Positions 33,318 through 42,334 of a stretch of DNA of 64,000 nucleotides are shown piece by piece (position 1 is the stretch's first letter; each line of letters begins with the position of its first letter). This DNA comes from Dinoroseobacter sp013215265. Lineage in GTDB: Bacteria; Pseudomonadota; Alphaproteobacteria; Rhodobacterales; Rhodobacteraceae. The DNA is taken from contig OY829366.1 of NCBI GenBank assembly GCA_963691755.1, positions 1,488,001-1,552,000 of the forward strand, read 5' to 3'. The translations under genes were made by a program, and so were the position numbers. The notes below the pieces were generated by a model. It saw only the letters and a list, made by a program, of their open reading frames with translations. It did not search any database and was not told the DNA's origin.

Positions 33318-33604
33318 TGATTATTGACCATCCACTCTTGGGCCCGCGGGATTCAGCCGAGTTCACGTACTTGGGCGATGCGAGCCTCATCCACCGTCCG
33401 GATTGGGAGGCAGAGGATGCCATCAGTCAGTTTGCAGAATATGGCTATCAACGCGATAACCCCGCCGGAACGCACCGTGAATTGTGGTTTCATGAGCAGG
33501 GGGATCGGTCTTGGTTGGTTGTAACCCGTTCAACCACCACGCATGAGATCACTCAGGTCGAATTGGCGCGCGATGTGGCGCGCAGAGAGGGGCGTTCGAC
33601 ATGA
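33317..33604 (+). CDS. soxD: sarcosine oxidase delta-type subunit lacking zinc ligands (possible MgdB)
   Basis: A 95-residue small subunit recognisable by LGPRDSAEFTYLGDA near the N-terminus and RELWFHEQGDRSWLVVTR in the C-terminal half. Classical SoxD binds zinc through a CPYCG-type pair near residues 5-10 plus a His and a Cys later. Here the first pair is replaced (DHPLLG) and the later GC is GD; the protein has no cysteine at all, so zinc binding of that type is lost. The ATG shares its A with the soxB stop (TGATG), and the stop overlaps soxA by ATGA. The change fits a divergent complex such as N-methylglutamate dehydrogenase. Confidence 0.88.
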   Translation: MIIDHPLLGPRDSAEFTYLGDASLIHRPDWEAEDAISQFAEYGYQRDNPAGTHRELWFHEQGDRSWLVVTRSTTTHEITQVELARDVARREGRST

Positions 33605-36552
33605 CGCAGGTGAACCGACTGGCAGGCGGTCAGGTTGACCGGACCAAGGAACTCTCGTTCAAGTTCGATGGCAAATCATACAGGGGTTATCAGGGCGATA
33701 CGCTCGCCTCGGCGTTGTTGGCCAACGATGTCCGACTTATGGGGCGCTCTTTCAAGTATCACCGTCCCAGAGGTCCATTAACAGCTGGATCCGAAGAGCC
33801 AAACGCAATTGTCGAATTGCGCAGCGGCGCCCGGCAGGAGCCAAACACGCGTGCCACAACGGCGGAACTCTTTGATGGATTGACGGCAAAATCGCAGAAC
33901 CGTTGGCCAAGTCTCGCCTTCGATGCACTTGCGATTAACGACCGTCTTTCGAATTTTCTGGCCGCAGGGTTCTATTACAAGACTTTCATGTGGCCTGCGG
34001 TGTTCTGGGAAAAGCTCTACGAGCCAATCATTCGTAAAGCAGCAGGGTTGGGGTCGCTTTCGCTACAGGACGACCCAGACAGTTACGATAAGGCTTTCCG
34101 GCATTGCGATTTGCTGGTGATCGGCTCGGGCCCGTCTGGTTTGATGGCTGCGCTCACGGCTGCGCGCGCAGGGGCCGAGGTTATCCTTGCGGATGAAGAT
34201 TTCTTGCTGGGTGGCAGGCTGAATGCCGAGACTTACGCAATCGGCGATGAAGACGCGCGCGATTGGGCTGCGGCAACCGTCGCTGAGTTGGGCGCAATGT
34301 CGAATGTCCGGATCATGCCACGAACAACAGTGATCGGCGCGTTTGATCATGGCATTTATGGTGCGCTTGAGCGCGTCAGCGATCACGTGGCGGTCCCAGC
34401 TGACGGAAAGCCCCGTCAGATTTTGTGGCGTATCTATACAAAACAAACAATTCTCGCGGCCGGTGCAACGGAGCGGCCGATCGCTTTTGAACAAAACGAT
34501 CGTCCTGGCATCATGCTGGCAAGCGCAATGCGCGCCTATGTCAATCGATGGGCCGCAACACCTGCGCACACCGTGGCGATCTTCACCAATAACGATGATG
34601 GGCACAGGACAGCACATGACCTTGCTGCTAAAGGTGTGACCGTCGCCGCAGTAATCGATACACGCGCCGATGCCCTCAAATCCGAGCACTTTGAGGTGAT
34701 CCCGGGGGCAACCATCACGAACACGCAAGGCAGGCTTGGCCTGACGGTGATCGAAGTTACACTTTCAACGGGCCAAACCCGGTCCATTAGCTGTGGTGCA
34801 CTTGGTGTATCGGGCGGTTGGAACCCAAATGTGCATCTCGCGAGCCACCAAAGAGGGCGACCAACCTGGATGCCGGAAATCTTCGCCTTCGGACCGGGAG
34901 CAACACTTCCTGAAGGCATGCATGCCGCTGGTGCTGCGATGGGTCAGCTGTCGACCCACGGTGCCTTGCAAAGCGGTGCAGCACAGGCGCTTGTTGCACT
35001 CAAGGCGATGGGAAAAGAAGGGGCACGTCCTGACCCGCCCGAGGCGGAGGACGCGCCAATTCGCATCACCCCGTTCTGGCATGTTTCAGGCGCCAAGCGC
35101 GCATGGCTCGATCAGCAGAACGACGTGACCGCAAAGGATGTAAAGCTCGCGCATCAAGAAAACTTCCGCTCAGTTGAGCACCTCAAGCGATATACGACGC
35201 TGGGAATGGCAACGGACCAAGGCAAGACGTCGAATATGGGCGGTCTGGCGATCATGGCCGAACTTGCCGGCAAATCGATCCCTGAGGTTGGCACTACGAT
35301 TTTTCGTCCGCCCTACACACCTACAGCGATAGGGGCGTTTGCCGGGCGATCAGCTGGCGTAGATTTCCGTCCTATCCGTAAGACGCCATCGCATTTCTGG
35401 GCCGAGGAACAGGGCGCTGTTTTTGTCGAGGTTGGCATGTGGCTTCGGGCCCAATGGTTCCCCCGGCCGGGCGAAACGCATTGGCGACAATCAGTCGATC
35501 GGGAGGTCGCCCAGACCCGCAAAAGCGTTGGGATTTGTGACGTGACCACGCTAGGCAAGATCGACGTGCAGGGCGCCGATGCTGCGACCTTCCTTAACAA
35601 GATCTACTGCAATCCGTTTGCCAAGGTCCCAATTGGAAAAGTGCGCTATGGTTTGATGCTACGAGAAGATGGCATCGCAATGGACGACGGTACTGCCGCG
35701 CGTCTCGCTGAGGACCATTTTGTTGTAACGACCACCACGGCAAATGCGGTTGGCGTCTACCGGCATATGGAGTTTGTGCGTCAGTGCCTGTTCCCGGATC
35801 TCGATGTGCAATTGATCTCAACGACCGAGGCTTGGGCGCAGTTCTCCGTCGCGGGCCCCAATGCACGCAACCTTCTGCGCAAGGTCGTAGACGAGGAACA
35901 TGACATCTCGAACGAGGCATTTCCATACATGGGCTGCGGTGAAATCAGCGTCGGTGGCGTGCGGGGCAGGCTCTTCAGGATTTCGTTTTCCGGGGAGTTG
36001 GCGTACGAAATTGCAGTACCTACGCGTTATGGTGACGCGCTCATTCGCAAAATGGTGGCTGCGGGTGAGGAATTCGATGCAGTGGTCTACGGGACCGAAG
36101 CGCTGGGCGTGATGCGGATCGAGAAGGGCCATGCAGCAGGAAATGAGTTGAACGGCACCACGACCGCTCTGAACCTTGGTATGGGCCGGATGGTCAACAA
36201 GAAGAAAGACAGTATCGGTTCGACCCTGTCGGAACGTCCCGGATTGAATGAAAAGGACGCGTTGAAACTGGTCGGTCTCAAGCCGGTTGACCCAGCCGAT
36301 CCAGTACCTGCAGGTGCCCATCTGATGACCAAAGGCACACCAGTCGATGCAGCACACGATCAGGGCTACGTCACATCCGCCTGTTTCTCGCCCAATCTCG
36401 GCTGTCACATTGCAATTGGTTACTTGAAATCCGGCGACGCGCGCATGGGTGAAGTCATTCGCCTTGTCAGTCCGCTGACCGGAGTTGATCACGACGTCGA
36501 AGTTGTGAGCGCACACTTTATTGATCCCGAAGGAGAACGTCTCCGTGTCTGA
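33601..36552 (+). CDS. soxA: sarcosine oxidase alpha-type subunit (possible MgdC)
   Basis: A 983-residue subunit. The N-terminal ~100 residues hold a 2Fe2S-like/NAD-site region (GYQGDTLASALLANDVRLMG and SFKYHRPRGP). A nucleotide-binding domain has LLVIGSGPSGLMAALTAARA at about 169-188. The C-terminal ~380 residues are a GcvT-type folate domain (SVGICDVTTLGKIDVQGADA, FLNKIYCN, SFSGELAYEIAVP). It channels the methyl carbon to tetrahydrofolate. Translation is coupled to both neighbours. Length is within the SoxA range. Substrate: sarcosine, or N-methylglutamate if the complex is Mgd. Confidence 0.88.
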   Translation: MTQVNRLAGGQVDRTKELSFKFDGKSYRGYQGDTLASALLANDVRLMGRSFKYHRPRGPLTAGSEEPNAIVELRSGARQEPNTRATTAELFDGLTAKSQNRWPSLAFDALAINDRLSNFLAAGFYYKTFMWPAVFWEKLYEPIIRKAAGLGSLSLQDDPDSYDKAFRHCDLLVIGSGPSGLMAALTAARAGAEVILADEDFLLGGRLNAETYAIGDEDARDWAAATVAELGAMSNVRIMPRTTVIGAFDHGIYGALERVSDHVAVPADGKPRQILWRIYTKQTILAAGATERPIAFEQNDRPGIMLASAMRAYVNRWAATPAHTVAIFTNNDDGHRTAHDLAAKGVTVAAVIDTRADALKSEHFEVIPGATITNTQGRLGLTVIEVTLSTGQTRSISCGALGVSGGWNPNVHLASHQRGRPTWMPEIFAFGPGATLPEGMHAAGAAMGQLSTHGALQSGAAQALVALKAMGKEGARPDPPEAEDAPIRITPFWHVSGAKRAWLDQQNDVTAKDVKLAHQENFRSVEHLKRYTTLGMATDQGKTSNMGGLAIMAELAGKSIPEVGTTIFRPPYTPTAIGAFAGRSAGVDFRPIRKTPSHFWAEEQGAVFVEVGMWLRAQWFPRPGETHWRQSVDREVAQTRKSVGICDVTTLGKIDVQGADAATFLNKIYCNPFAKVPIGKVRYGLMLREDGIAMDDGTAARLAEDHFVVTTTTANAVGVYRHMEFVRQCLFPDLDVQLISTTEAWAQFSVAGPNARNLLRKVVDEEHDISNEAFPYMGCGEISVGGVRGRLFRISFSGELAYEIAVPTRYGDALIRKMVAAGEEFDAVVYGTEALGVMRIEKGHAAGNELNGTTTALNLGMGRMVNKKKDSIGSTLSERPGLNEKDALKLVGLKPVDPADPVPAGAHLMTKGTPVDAAHDQGYVTSACFSPNLGCHIAIGYLKSGDARMGEVIRLVSPLTGVDHDVEVVSAHFIDPEGERLRV

Positions 36553-37105
36553 CATGACGCCGATCACCGCTTTGGGCGGACGAAGCCCCCGGGTCGACAC
36601 CCATGGTGGCGTAACCCTGACAGAGAATACCAACACCGCGCTTGCGTCTTATGCTGCAAGGCTCGGGTCCGAGGAAAAGGCATGTACGGTTCTCGCAGAA
36701 GCCATTGGTTGCGATTTGGCTGGGCCGGGGCAAGTGGTCTTTGGAACATTTGATGCGTTCTGGATGGGGCCCGATCAATGGATGATCGCTGCACCGCATG
36801 ATACGCATGAATTGCTTGCGTCCGAACTGAGCGAAGCCGCCGGTCTGTCTGCAAGCGTAACTGAACAAAACGATGCCTGGTGTCGCTTTGATCTGACCGG
36901 AAACCGGTTGGCCTCGGTCTTTGAGTTGCTCTGCCCTGTCCCGTTGCGCGATTGGACAGGCGGGGAGGCGACCCGAACCAGTATCGATCATCTGGGCTGT
37001 TTCGTGATCTGCAAAGACGTCGAAACTGTTACGGTATTGGGGCCAAGATCTTCCGCAGGATCGCTCCATCACGCGCTTTTGACTGCCATGAAGGCGGCTC
37101 TTTAG
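36545..37105 (+). CDS. soxG: sarcosine oxidase gamma-type subunit (possible MgdD)
   Basis: A 186-residue subunit of the SoxG/GcvT-like fold (MGPDQWMIAAP, SVTEQNDAWCRFDLTGNR, TRTSIDHLGCFVIC). The GTG at 36545 is chosen because AAGGAG lies 9 bases before it; the alternative ATG at 36554 would be 18 bases away. It overlaps the soxA end by 8 bases and converges on the AraC-type gene with a 4-base overlap of the stops. It completes the BDAG order typical of this enzyme group. Confidence 0.83.
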   Translation: MSDMTPITALGGRSPRVDTHGGVTLTENTNTALASYAARLGSEEKACTVLAEAIGCDLAGPGQVVFGTFDAFWMGPDQWMIAAPHDTHELLASELSEAAGLSASVTEQNDAWCRFDLTGNRLASVFELLCPVPLRDWTGGEATRTSIDHLGCFVICKDVETVTVLGPRSSAGSLHHALLTAMKAAL

Positions 37106-38091
37106 ACTGATGGAACGGGCAAGTTGCCCTCAACCCGATAGAGGTTGATCCGCTTTCTATCTTCGGCTGGGCTTAGCCCAAATGCTGTTTGATAATGCTT
37201 GGAAAACGCCTGGCTTCCACAGTAGCCAACAGCACTGGCAATCTTTGAAACTGGGTCATTGGTGTACATTACGATTTGGCGTGCGGCTTCCATGCGCATC
37301 TTGCGGTAGTAACGCGAGGGGCTTAGAGCAGTCGCTTTCTTAAAGGCTCGCTCGAGTTGTCGTGGGGAAACACCGACTTGATGTGCGATTTGCGCAACGC
37401 CCTGTGGGTGTGTCAGATCCTGTTTCAAAAGATCCACGGCGCGCGCAACCAAGGGCGGTAGGGCGGTGGTGGCGTCTTGAAGTGGTACGACCTGTGCGAC
37501 ATTGGCCTTGCGCATCATAGGGTGTTGGAACCAGCAGGCGACCTCTGCTGCGACAGTTGCGTTGACACGCGCTTCCACAAGATGAAGTGCAATGTCGAAA
37601 GCAGCAGCGGCACCGGCGGCCGTTAGGATCGTTTCCCCGATTTCAACGACCTGGTCTGAGGCGATATGATTTGGAAACGCGGTATCAAAGGCCGCACGGT
37701 AGCACCAATGCACTGCTAGGGGTTGGCCAAGACCTAACTCGGCCCGAACCAAAGGAAAAACACCACCACTGACTGCACCCATCCGGGTCCCGTGGCGCGC
37801 CATGCTGCGTAAAGTCCCGGCTGTACTTGGGCGTTCAAAGTCGGCGGCAGGGGGCGCCAGAATGAACAGATAATCAAGGTTGGTCCCGGCCTCATGCAAA
37901 CAAGTACTGTCAAAATCCACTTGCGCACTGGACCGGGTTTTGCCTCCATGCTCTGACACAACCGTCCAAGAGAACTCCTCTGTCTGCGAAATTTCGTTTG
38001 CGGCTCGAAGGGGTTCGATCAAAGAGGTCAGACATGCCATGGGGAAACCAGGAAAAACGAGGAATCCAAGCGAAAGTGTGCTGCGGGACAT
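37102..38091 (-). CDS. GlxA/GbdR-type AraC family transcriptional regulator
   Basis: A 329-residue regulator with an N-terminal DJ-1/PfpI (class I amidotransferase-like) domain and a C-terminal AraC double helix-turn-helix (GVAQIAHQVGVSPRQLERAF and PVSKIASAVGYCGSQAFSKHY). This is the architecture of GbdR, which senses glycine betaine and dimethylglycine, and of GlxA. The pseudo-nucleophile region reads GAVSGGVFPLVRAE, without a clear catalytic Cys, as usual for regulators. Start at 38091 in an AT-rich gap shared with the XRE gene. A role in control of the sox-type or methylated-amine genes is inferred from position. Confidence 0.88.
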   Translation of the reverse strand: MSRSTLSLGFLVFPGFPMACLTSLIEPLRAANEISQTEEFSWTVVSEHGGKTRSSAQVDFDSTCLHEAGTNLDYLFILAPPAADFERPSTAGTLRSMARHGTRMGAVSGGVFPLVRAELGLGQPLAVHWCYRAAFDTAFPNHIASDQVVEIGETILTAAGAAAAFDIALHLVEARVNATVAAEVACWFQHPMMRKANVAQVVPLQDATTALPPLVARAVDLLKQDLTHPQGVAQIAHQVGVSPRQLERAFKKATALSPSRYYRKMRMEAARQIVMYTNDPVSKIASAVGYCGSQAFSKHYQTAFGLSPAEDRKRINLYRVEGNLPVPSV

Positions 38092-38219
38092 GTCTCAAGA
38101 CCTTCTACTGATGCTAAAGAAATTTACACTCTCAGGAAAATAAATAGCAATACCATGAAAGAAGTGTATCCTAATTCCGAGATTAATGAACTGATACTCA
38201 CCCCAAAGGAGAGTAAGTC

Positions 38220-38876
38220 TTGAAGCTTAACGAAATTGAGCCGGACATGATTGTTCGCCTTAGTCAAGATCCGCACTCAATTCGCGAAGGCCGCGAAAAA
38301 GTCCTTGAAGTGGCGATTGGGCGAGAGGTTCGGGCATTCCGAAAACGTCAGGGGATCACGGTCGCAGAACTGTCAAGCATGACCAACCTCTCCATAGGTA
38401 TGCTTTCAAAGATCGAGAATGGAAATACCTCTCCCTCGCTGACAACTTTGCAGACCCTTGCAAATGCCCTGTCAGTGCCGTTGACGTCGTTCTTTCGACA
38501 ATATGAGGAATTCCGTGAAGCGGTGCATACCAAGTCCGGTAAGGGCGTTGAGATCGAACGCGAGGGTACCCGTGCCGGGCACCAGTATAACTTGCTTGGC
38601 CACATTGGGAACAACTCTAGTGGCGTTATGGTTGAACCCTATCTCATCGAACTCACTGAGACGAGTGACACATTCGAAACATTCCAACACGATGGTCTGG
38701 AAACGATTTACATGCTTGAAGGCGAAGTGGACTATCGGCATGGGGGTCAGATTTACCCCTTAAAACCCGGTGATACCCTGTTCTTTGACGCAGACGCACC
38801 GCATGGGCCTGAGACATTGGTGAAACTTCCAATTCGGTATTTGTCGATCATCAGCTATCCTCAACTGAAGGGATAA
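38220..38876 (+). CDS. XRE family regulator with C-terminal cupin domain
   Basis: A 218-residue regulator. An N-terminal extension is followed by an XRE helix-turn-helix (GITVAELSSMTNLSIGMLSKIENGN, about 45-70) and a C-terminal cupin_2 sensor (about 145-215) with FQHDGLETIYMLEGEV and DADAPHGPETL carrying likely metal or ligand residues. The start is TTG at 38220, supported by AAGGAGAG 7 bases upstream. Divergent from the AraC-type gene. Cupin-XRE proteins often govern amine, amino acid or polyamine catabolism, so control of the adjacent dmm or sox genes is plausible but not shown. Confidence 0.87.
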   Translation: MKLNEIEPDMIVRLSQDPHSIREGREKVLEVAIGREVRAFRKRQGITVAELSSMTNLSIGMLSKIENGNTSPSLTTLQTLANALSVPLTSFFRQYEEFREAVHTKSGKGVEIEREGTRAGHQYNLLGHIGNNSSGVMVEPYLIELTETSDTFETFQHDGLETIYMLEGEVDYRHGGQIYPLKPGDTLFFDADAPHGPETLVKLPIRYLSIISYPQLKG

Positions 38877-39597
38877 AGCGCCGTCTCGAGGGCAAGCGGC
38901 TGCAATTCACGTTCCAACTTCATGGGCATTGCGCGGGCGTAATCTGCTTATTCGTTGGCCGCGACTGAAAATGCCCACGGCCCATGGAGAACCTGGCGCT
39001 CATAGTCGTCCAGGAGTGCATCTGGTTTGATACCGGGTCCTTCGCCTCTGGCCGCTTTGAGGTCGCCGACGACCAACGCATTCACGGCCGTTTGGTTATA
39101 GCCCTGCCGATAGACTTGGCGGGGCGTGGGACCAAGATTGATGCGTCCATCCGCCCAGACGTCAATCGTGTGGCTGCCAGCAGGAGGTCTGTTAGTTAAG
39201 TGGGGATTTTGCAAATCGCGGGGCCCTACCAAGTGCCATTTTCAAGCCAACCCATACACGACTATGCGCCAGAATTAGGTCAATTGCGTCCTGCAACGCG
39301 GCAGGCGTGTCGAGGCGCGTCCACGACATGATCACATACCGATGGTTTTGAGAGGACCATTCAAGTACGGCCTACACCACAGGTTGGTGAGTATTTACAA
39401 GAACTAGGTCTCGAATTTTGGGGTCACTTAAGGGCGACAGCCAGTCCCGTTACGTGCTGTGGGTATTCAGTCAGATTGAAAGATTCCGAAGCATCGAGCG
39501 CAAGTATCAGTGCGTGACGACAGGCCTGTGCCTGAGTTTCCGCAATTGCAAACAAGTTTCGGCTACGGCCACAGCTTCTGCCGGGGCCGCCTGCGCA
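38877..39597 (-). pseudogene. decayed DUF1194 (VWA-like) protein gene
   Basis: Pieces of a DUF1194 secreted VWA-like protein are spread over three frames on the minus strand, in the right order. HALILALDASESF (metal-site-like DxSxS) ends in a stop at LAVALK. VLEWSSQNHRYVIMSWTRLD and VGLKMALGRAPRFA follow in a shifted frame that also has an internal TAG. Then HTIDVWADGRINLGPTP and TAVNALVVGD lead to VLHGPWAFSVAANE, a TAA at 38948-38950, and ADYARAMPMKLERELQP after it. At least two frameshifts and two in-frame stops make it inactive. The open 94-codon segment 38948-39232 is only a fragment of it. Ends are approximate. Confidence 0.8.
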
Positions 39598-40671
39598 TCA
39601 GCTGGACTTTTGCAGCGGTGGCTCGGTGTCAAAATCAGGCCAGACGCCACGGCTTGTAGGTAGTCCGTCATCGAATTGTGACAGATAGTCGAGCATCATA
39701 GGCCGGTTGTCGATGAAGCCTTTATAGGTCGCAAGTTCCTCGGGCAGATCGCGCACCACTCGGTGCAAGCGGCGTCCCCATTTGGGCATCGTCATCAGGT
39801 CCTGAAAGCTGCATAGGTAACACCGGATCGGGAAGACCAGCGCATTTGAACGGGGCAAGCGGAAGAAGGTTTGCAGTTCTACGCGCAAATGCTGTTTGGC
39901 GCCGATATTCTCCGGCGTCAAAGTAGTCTTCTGGATACCCCATTTGTGATAGTTCTCGGGGGACGTATCGAGCAGTGGGTTCACCGTCATCGTCCAGTTC
40001 AGGCGCCTTGCAGGCGCACCTTGTTGGATGTTCAGAAGGAACTTCAATGCGCGCTTGAAGATACCCATCTCGTGCGCGAGCGGTACCGGCGCATGCCATT
40101 CAAAGAAGTTCATACCGATATCGAAATCGAGGCTCCAATCAGCCTGTGTCGTCACCATACCCGCATCCATCCAAAGCATGTCATCGCGCTGGTCAAGCAC
40201 GCAGAAATCGCCTTGTGCTTGTCGGGTGATGTATTCCATCGGTCCATAAGGTAGGGTGGTTTCATCAAGGAATGTGAATGTGTCATCGATGCCGAGCGGC
40301 TTGTTGACCCAGCGCCACTGATTGCCATCACGGTGCAGTTCAAAAAGGTCGGGATAGTCTTCAGACTTGGAGACCATGATCAGTTCCAACAGATCCCAAC
40401 CTGCTAGTGTCATGTGCGGCAAAGACTGGCAACGCAGCGGGTCATCGGCCAGCACCATCGCTCGGTCACGCATCTCTGATACGTAATGCTCATCAACATC
40501 GAAGCGCTTTTCGTAGACAGATCCCTCGGGCCCGCCGCGATGCTGCTCCATGTTAACCGCATACATGTAGCTGTCTTCGTGGAATGGGAATGGAAAGCGT
40601 TTGATTGCCCAATCCGAATTATAGAACGAATAATCGTCGCGAAAGGTTTCTTCGTTGAACTGAATGGTCAT
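39598..40671 (-). CDS. dmmC: dimethylamine monooxygenase heme subunit, DUF3445 (DmmC)
   Basis: A 357-residue DUF3445 protein, the heme-dependent oxidative N-demethylase type. It is predicted to oxidise dimethylamine to methylamine plus formaldehyde with electrons from the reductase encoded just upstream. Family-like stretches are FPFPFHEDSYMYAVNMEQH at about 26-44, QGDFCVLDQRDDMLW and FRLPRSNALVFPIRCYLCSF. Subunit letters differ between reports; here the order GcvT-like, zinc-ribbon protein, reductase, DUF3445 is read as dmmDABC. It overlaps the reductase by 4 bases and is the last intact gene of the operon. The decayed DUF1194 gene follows. Confidence 0.88.
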   Translation of the reverse strand: MTIQFNEETFRDDYSFYNSDWAIKRFPFPFHEDSYMYAVNMEQHRGGPEGSVYEKRFDVDEHYVSEMRDRAMVLADDPLRCQSLPHMTLAGWDLLELIMVSKSEDYPDLFELHRDGNQWRWVNKPLGIDDTFTFLDETTLPYGPMEYITRQAQGDFCVLDQRDDMLWMDAGMVTTQADWSLDFDIGMNFFEWHAPVPLAHEMGIFKRALKFLLNIQQGAPARRLNWTMTVNPLLDTSPENYHKWGIQKTTLTPENIGAKQHLRVELQTFFRLPRSNALVFPIRCYLCSFQDLMTMPKWGRRLHRVVRDLPEELATYKGFIDNRPMMLDYLSQFDDGLPTSRGVWPDFDTEPPLQKSS

Positions 40672-41654
40672 CGGTCAAGCTCCAAGGATTTGCCGACAAA
40701 GCGGCTGACGCAGGGCATAATCTTGCTGCCATTTGCATGTTGGTCGTCGTTGAGCCAGTGGTCGCGGTGAATGAAATCCCCGTCAAAGGAAACCACGTCG
40801 GTTTCACATTGCCCGCAAGCACCGCCTCGGCACAGGAAGGGCGCTTCAACGCCAGATCTCTCGATCGCCTCAAGGAGGCTTTCATGCTCGCCAACGTCGA
40901 TCACTTTGTCAGATTTGCACAGTCGAACTTGGAACGGTTTGCCAGGCTGAGGCTTGGTGAACTCTTCGGAATGCACGTTGGCATCTGGCCAACCAGCTGC
41001 AGAAGCTGTTGCGTGCACCCAGTCGATCATACCTTTAGGACCACAGACATAGACATTGGTTCCCAGAGGTTGACCATCAAGCAGATCCTCAAGGGCAATC
41101 GCTTGGCTCTGGTCGTCGTAGTAGACATGTACTTTGCCCGGATGTTTGTAGCTCAGCTCCTGCACATAGGTTCCCAGCGCTTCGGTCCGCACTGAATAAT
41201 GCAGCTCCCACTGGCCACCGAGGCGTTCCATCTGCGCAATCATCGCCATGAACGGCGTGATGCCGATGCCACCTGCAATGAAGACCTGCTTGCGGGCCCG
41301 CAGATCAAGCGAAAAGAGGTTCACCGGAAAGGTGATCGTCATCTCGTCGCCTACTTTGACGTTGCGGTGCATAAATAGCGATCCGCCCCGGCCTTCATCG
41401 TCTCGACGCACCGAAATCGCATAGTGCGAAGTATCGGCGGGGTCGGACATTATGGAGTACGGGTTAAGCCGGGTCCGACCTTGGTCATTCATTTCGACAA
41501 CTGTGTGGGCCCCAGCTGAGAAGGTGGGTAAATCGCGCCCATCCTTTGCCTTGAACTCGAAGCGGGTCACCAATTCGTTCAAGGGTACAACGGCACTCAC
41601 CGTGACATCAATTTTCTCTGCGCCCGGTTTGGCTTTTTGGGGGGCGGCGCTCAT
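40668..41654 (-). CDS. dmmB: dimethylamine monooxygenase reductase subunit (DmmB), PDR family
   Basis: A 328-residue phthalate-dioxygenase-reductase-type protein. The flavin motif RLNPYSIMS is near residue 63, the NAD(P)H-binding GGIGITPF at about 124, YVCGPKGMIDW at about 208, and a C-terminal plant-type 2Fe2S domain has CRGGACGQC (about 275-283) with a final Cys later (IMPCVSR). It passes electrons from NAD(P)H to the DUF3445 heme subunit. ATGA overlaps with both neighbours indicate equal translation of the complex. Confidence 0.9.
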   Translation of the reverse strand: MSAAPQKAKPGAEKIDVTVSAVVPLNELVTRFEFKAKDGRDLPTFSAGAHTVVEMNDQGRTRLNPYSIMSDPADTSHYAISVRRDDEGRGGSLFMHRNVKVGDEMTITFPVNLFSLDLRARKQVFIAGGIGITPFMAMIAQMERLGGQWELHYSVRTEALGTYVQELSYKHPGKVHVYYDDQSQAIALEDLLDGQPLGTNVYVCGPKGMIDWVHATASAAGWPDANVHSEEFTKPQPGKPFQVRLCKSDKVIDVGEHESLLEAIERSGVEAPFLCRGGACGQCETDVVSFDGDFIHRDHWLNDDQHANGSKIMPCVSRFVGKSLELDR

Positions 41655-42253
41655 GTGTACAGCTCCTGCGGCTCAGGCACATTGCCTGGGTCCTCAGCGT
41701 CAATGCAGACGCCCTGATAGGCGGCCAGTCTGCGCGAGTAATGGTCGCGTACAAAAAGGTTTAGACCGCAATGTGAACAGACGAAGGGATCGGTGATGAC
41801 GTCCTCGGTTATGCCTTTGCAATGGACGCATTGCATGCGTCGGGCAACGGAACCTCGATGTTCAGTCTGGATTGCAGAATGCGGGATGCCCGCTTGCATC
41901 GCCTCGTTTTGAGCCTGGCCCATCAGACCTTCGGTTCCGGTCAGGTACACCTGCAGCCCCATCTTGGCCTCTGCGAGCACATGACGAATACGCTGAACCG
42001 CCGCTTCATAGCTGGGTCCTTCATAAAACTGGGCTGGCTTCAGATCACGCAACGCCTGCGTGTAGTCGGTGCCCTTAGGAATGAAGATGATATGGCTTTT
42101 TGTCATCAGATCAGGGTCTTGCGCGGCGAGCTCGAGGATTGCCTCGGCGCCTTCGGCATCCGCGATCATCAGATGCGCCTTACCAGGGCGTGGCGTCAGA
42201 GTACCGTATACCGGCCTGCTCTTGATGCTCTCGGGAAACTGGAATTTTGACAA
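41651..42253 (-). CDS. dmmA: dimethylamine monooxygenase subunit DmmA (zinc-ribbon-like C-terminus)
   Basis: A 200-residue protein. The C-terminal DmmA domain has two CxxC pairs, CVHC and CSHC, separated by 16 residues, followed by NLFVRDHYSRRLAAYQG. The N-terminal part has alternating hydrophobic strands with SHIIFIPKGTDYTQAL and VYLTGTEGLMGQ, reminiscent of the NAD-binding lobe of reductases. The TTG at 42253 follows CGGAG and is preferred over the upstream GTG at 42319, which lies inside a hairpin. An alternative is translation from that GTG (222 residues). Confidence 0.82.
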   Translation of the reverse strand: MSKFQFPESIKSRPVYGTLTPRPGKAHLMIADAEGAEAILELAAQDPDLMTKSHIIFIPKGTDYTQALRDLKPAQFYEGPSYEAAVQRIRHVLAEAKMGLQVYLTGTEGLMGQAQNEAMQAGIPHSAIQTEHRGSVARRMQCVHCKGITEDVITDPFVCSHCGLNLFVRDHYSRRLAAYQGVCIDAEDPGNVPEPQELYT

Positions 42254-42299
42254 AGCGGGCTCCGTGTGCTGGCAAAATATCAGATTATAAAGCGAGATC

Positions 42300-42323
42300 G
42301 GGCGTGCCGGATCAGGCACGCCC
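42300..42323. terminator. hairpin between dmmD and dmmA
   Basis: A perfect 9-bp stem GGGCGTGCC/GGCACGCCC with a 6-base loop lies in the dmmD-dmmA gap. The T tract (TTTTGTTT) is on the plus-strand side, while in the direction of dmm transcription no T run follows. It is therefore more likely an mRNA-processing or stabilising element than a terminator for the operon. Confidence 0.6.
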
Positions 42324-42334
42324 TTTTGTTTGTA

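Noticed and set aside
38948..39232. 94-codon leftward open frame taken as an intact gene
   Set aside because: It is one fragment of the DUF1194 remnant; related sequence continues past its stop and in other frames upstream.
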